Source: Treponema sp. (GTDB taxonomy: Bacteria > Spirochaetota > Spirochaetia > Treponematales > Breznakiellaceae). Taken from it: 6,384 nucleotides of DNA. The stretch is from the NCBI GenBank assembly GCA_031276685.1, contig JAISMQ010000257.1:1-6384 (forward strand). The letters run 5' to 3'. Of this stretch, positions 5,465 to 6,384 are shown in pieces; within the stretch, counting starts at the first letter, position 1, and every line of letters starts with the position of its first letter. Below the pieces are notes generated by a model. That model searched no databases, was not told where the DNA came from, and worked only from the letters and a program-made list of their open reading frames with translations. The translations under genes and the position numbers were made by a program.

Positions 5465-6384
5465 TTATAACGATACCCATCGTCCGTTTTCGAACGAATC
5501 GATCACCGCGTCTACGGCTTTTTGGTTGGCAAGGCCGTCTTCCACGGTCGCCGCCAGGCCGTCAGCCTTCCCCCCGATAATGTCCGCAAATGCCTGAGTC
5601 TGACCCGCCGCGTAGGAGGAGGGGACGGGGACTTTGACGAAGGCGTTGAGCTGGCCCCAGGGCATCCCGGTGCAAATTTCAAGCTCGTCCTTCCCCGGGG
5701 TTTCGTCCAGCTTGTAGACCAGCGCCCCTTTGCTGCCGTAAATTTCCAGGCGCTGGTAATTGCCCCGGCCGTAGGCCAGGCGGGTAATCCCGAAGGTTGC
5801 GGACAGCCCCCCTTCCATGCGGGCCAGGTAGTGGCAGTAGTCGTCCACGTCAACGGCCCCCCTGCCGGGGGCGCCGGGAAGATCCCGCTCCTTTACCAGG
5901 GTGTCCGCGTCACCCGCGACGCGGGTATACTCCCTGCCCGTAATAAAGCGGACCAGGTCCAGCGCGTGGCTGCCCAGATCCCCCAGCGCGCCGGAACCTG
6001 TTTGGGCCTTTACAAAGCGCCACACCAGCGGGGTATTGAAATCGGGATTCGCCCAGGCCTGGAAGTACTGCGCGTAGGCGTGGTACAGATCCCCCAGAAC
6101 GCCGCTGCGAACCAGGTGCCGGGCATAGCGGGCGGCGGTCTTGAAGCGGTAGGAAAAACAGACCATGCTTTTAACGCCCTTTTCCTTTGTCCGCCCGGCC
6201 AGGGCCAGCGCCTCCCCGGCGTTCATGGTGACAGGCTTTTCCACCGAATAGTGCTTGCCCGCGTTTACCGCCTCCATCGCTATCGCAAAATGGCAGTCGT
6301 TGGGGGTGCAGATGTCCACCGCCTCCACCGCGCCCAGGGCGATAAGATCGCGGTAATCGGTAAAACGCATGGACGGATCGATCC
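5465..6384 (-). CDS. Gfo/Idh/MocA family NAD(P)-dependent sugar dehydrogenase (N-terminus cut by the window edge)
   Basis: The frame stays open through 6384; the last bases add IDPS before the internal MRFTDYRDL, so the ATG at 6368-6370 is not the true start. About 50-60 residues with the GxGxxG nucleotide-binding loop lie outside the window. What remains (about 305 residues) shows the second half of the Rossmann fold, AVDICTPNDCHFAIAMEAV, then the EKP motif (catalytic-site lysine) in SVEKPVTMN. The C-terminal alpha/beta domain follows, with the family's GALGDLGSHALDLVRF segment, whose Asp and His frame the active site. The family oxidises or reduces sugars and cyclitols, often at C3. It lies 20 bp upstream of the ThuA gene, a recurring pairing (ThuB in rhizobia is also of this family), which suggests oxidation of a sugar or glycoside to a keto form that ThuA acts on. 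The substrate is unknown. Confidence 0.92.
   Translation of the reverse strand, partial: IDPSMRFTDYRDLIALGAVEAVDICTPNDCHFAIAMEAVNAGKHYSVEKPVTMNAGEALALAGRTKEKGVKSMVCFSYRFKTAARYARHLVRSGVLGDLYHAYAQYFQAWANPDFNTPLVWRFVKAQTGSGALGDLGSHALDLVRFITGREYTRVAGDADTLVKERDLPGAPGRGAVDVDDYCHYLARMEGGLSATFGITRLAYGRGNYQRLEIYGSKGALVYKLDETPGKDELEICTGMPWGQLNAFVKVPVPSSYAAGQTQAFADIIGGKADGLAATVEDGLANQKAVDAVIDSFENGRWVSL

Overview
The window is bacterial, high in GC overall and densely coded. It holds five intact or nearly intact genes, one gene cut by the right edge, and one gene remnant at the left edge. The gene set, mainly the style of the bacteriohemerythrin and the sugar-locus genes, fits a gut- or sediment-type anaerobe or microaerobe. 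A Treponema-like spirochaete is my best guess, but that rests on remembered resemblance and there is no rRNA or marker gene here.

Left part (1-2518). The minus strand carries an open C-terminal stretch resembling a sugar-type ABC transporter solute-binding protein. Its N-terminal part is missing, because a complete plus-strand glycoside hydrolase family 31 gene (453-2471) starts where it should continue. The fragment is clearly lower in GC than the start of that gene. A 9-bp GC-rich hairpin (2477-2500) followed by a T run sits at the convergent end of the hydrolase gene.

Middle part (2500-4239). Two minus-strand genes form a tight, probably translationally coupled pair. The first is a short YtrA-type GntR regulator (3647-4087). 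The second is an SPFH/band 7 (slipin-like) membrane protein (2500-3666) with four predicted N-terminal membrane segments and no NfeD partner beside it. The pair has a convincing promoter (TTGACA, 16 bp, TACTAT) whose -10 box is one arm of a perfect hexameric inverted repeat, which suggests autorepression. A 152-bp divergent intergenic region separates it from the next gene and also holds a perfect 11-bp inverted repeat (4139-4179).

Right part (4240-6384). A plus-strand bacteriohemerythrin has all seven expected diiron ligands. It meets, tail to tail and 14 bp apart, a two-gene minus-strand sugar operon: a Gfo/Idh/MocA dehydrogenase (cut at the right edge) followed 20 bp later by a ThuA-domain protein.

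How they fit: the solute-binding remnant, the GH31 enzyme and the Gfo/Idh plus ThuA pair all point to carbohydrate uptake and breakdown. The regulator-SPFH pair and the hemerythrin look like membrane and oxygen physiology genes placed between the two sugar parts. I found no tRNA, rRNA, CRISPR array or insertion sequence. The best candidate for something undescribed is the self-regulated GntR-SPFH module, which I rate as moderately interesting, not proven novel.
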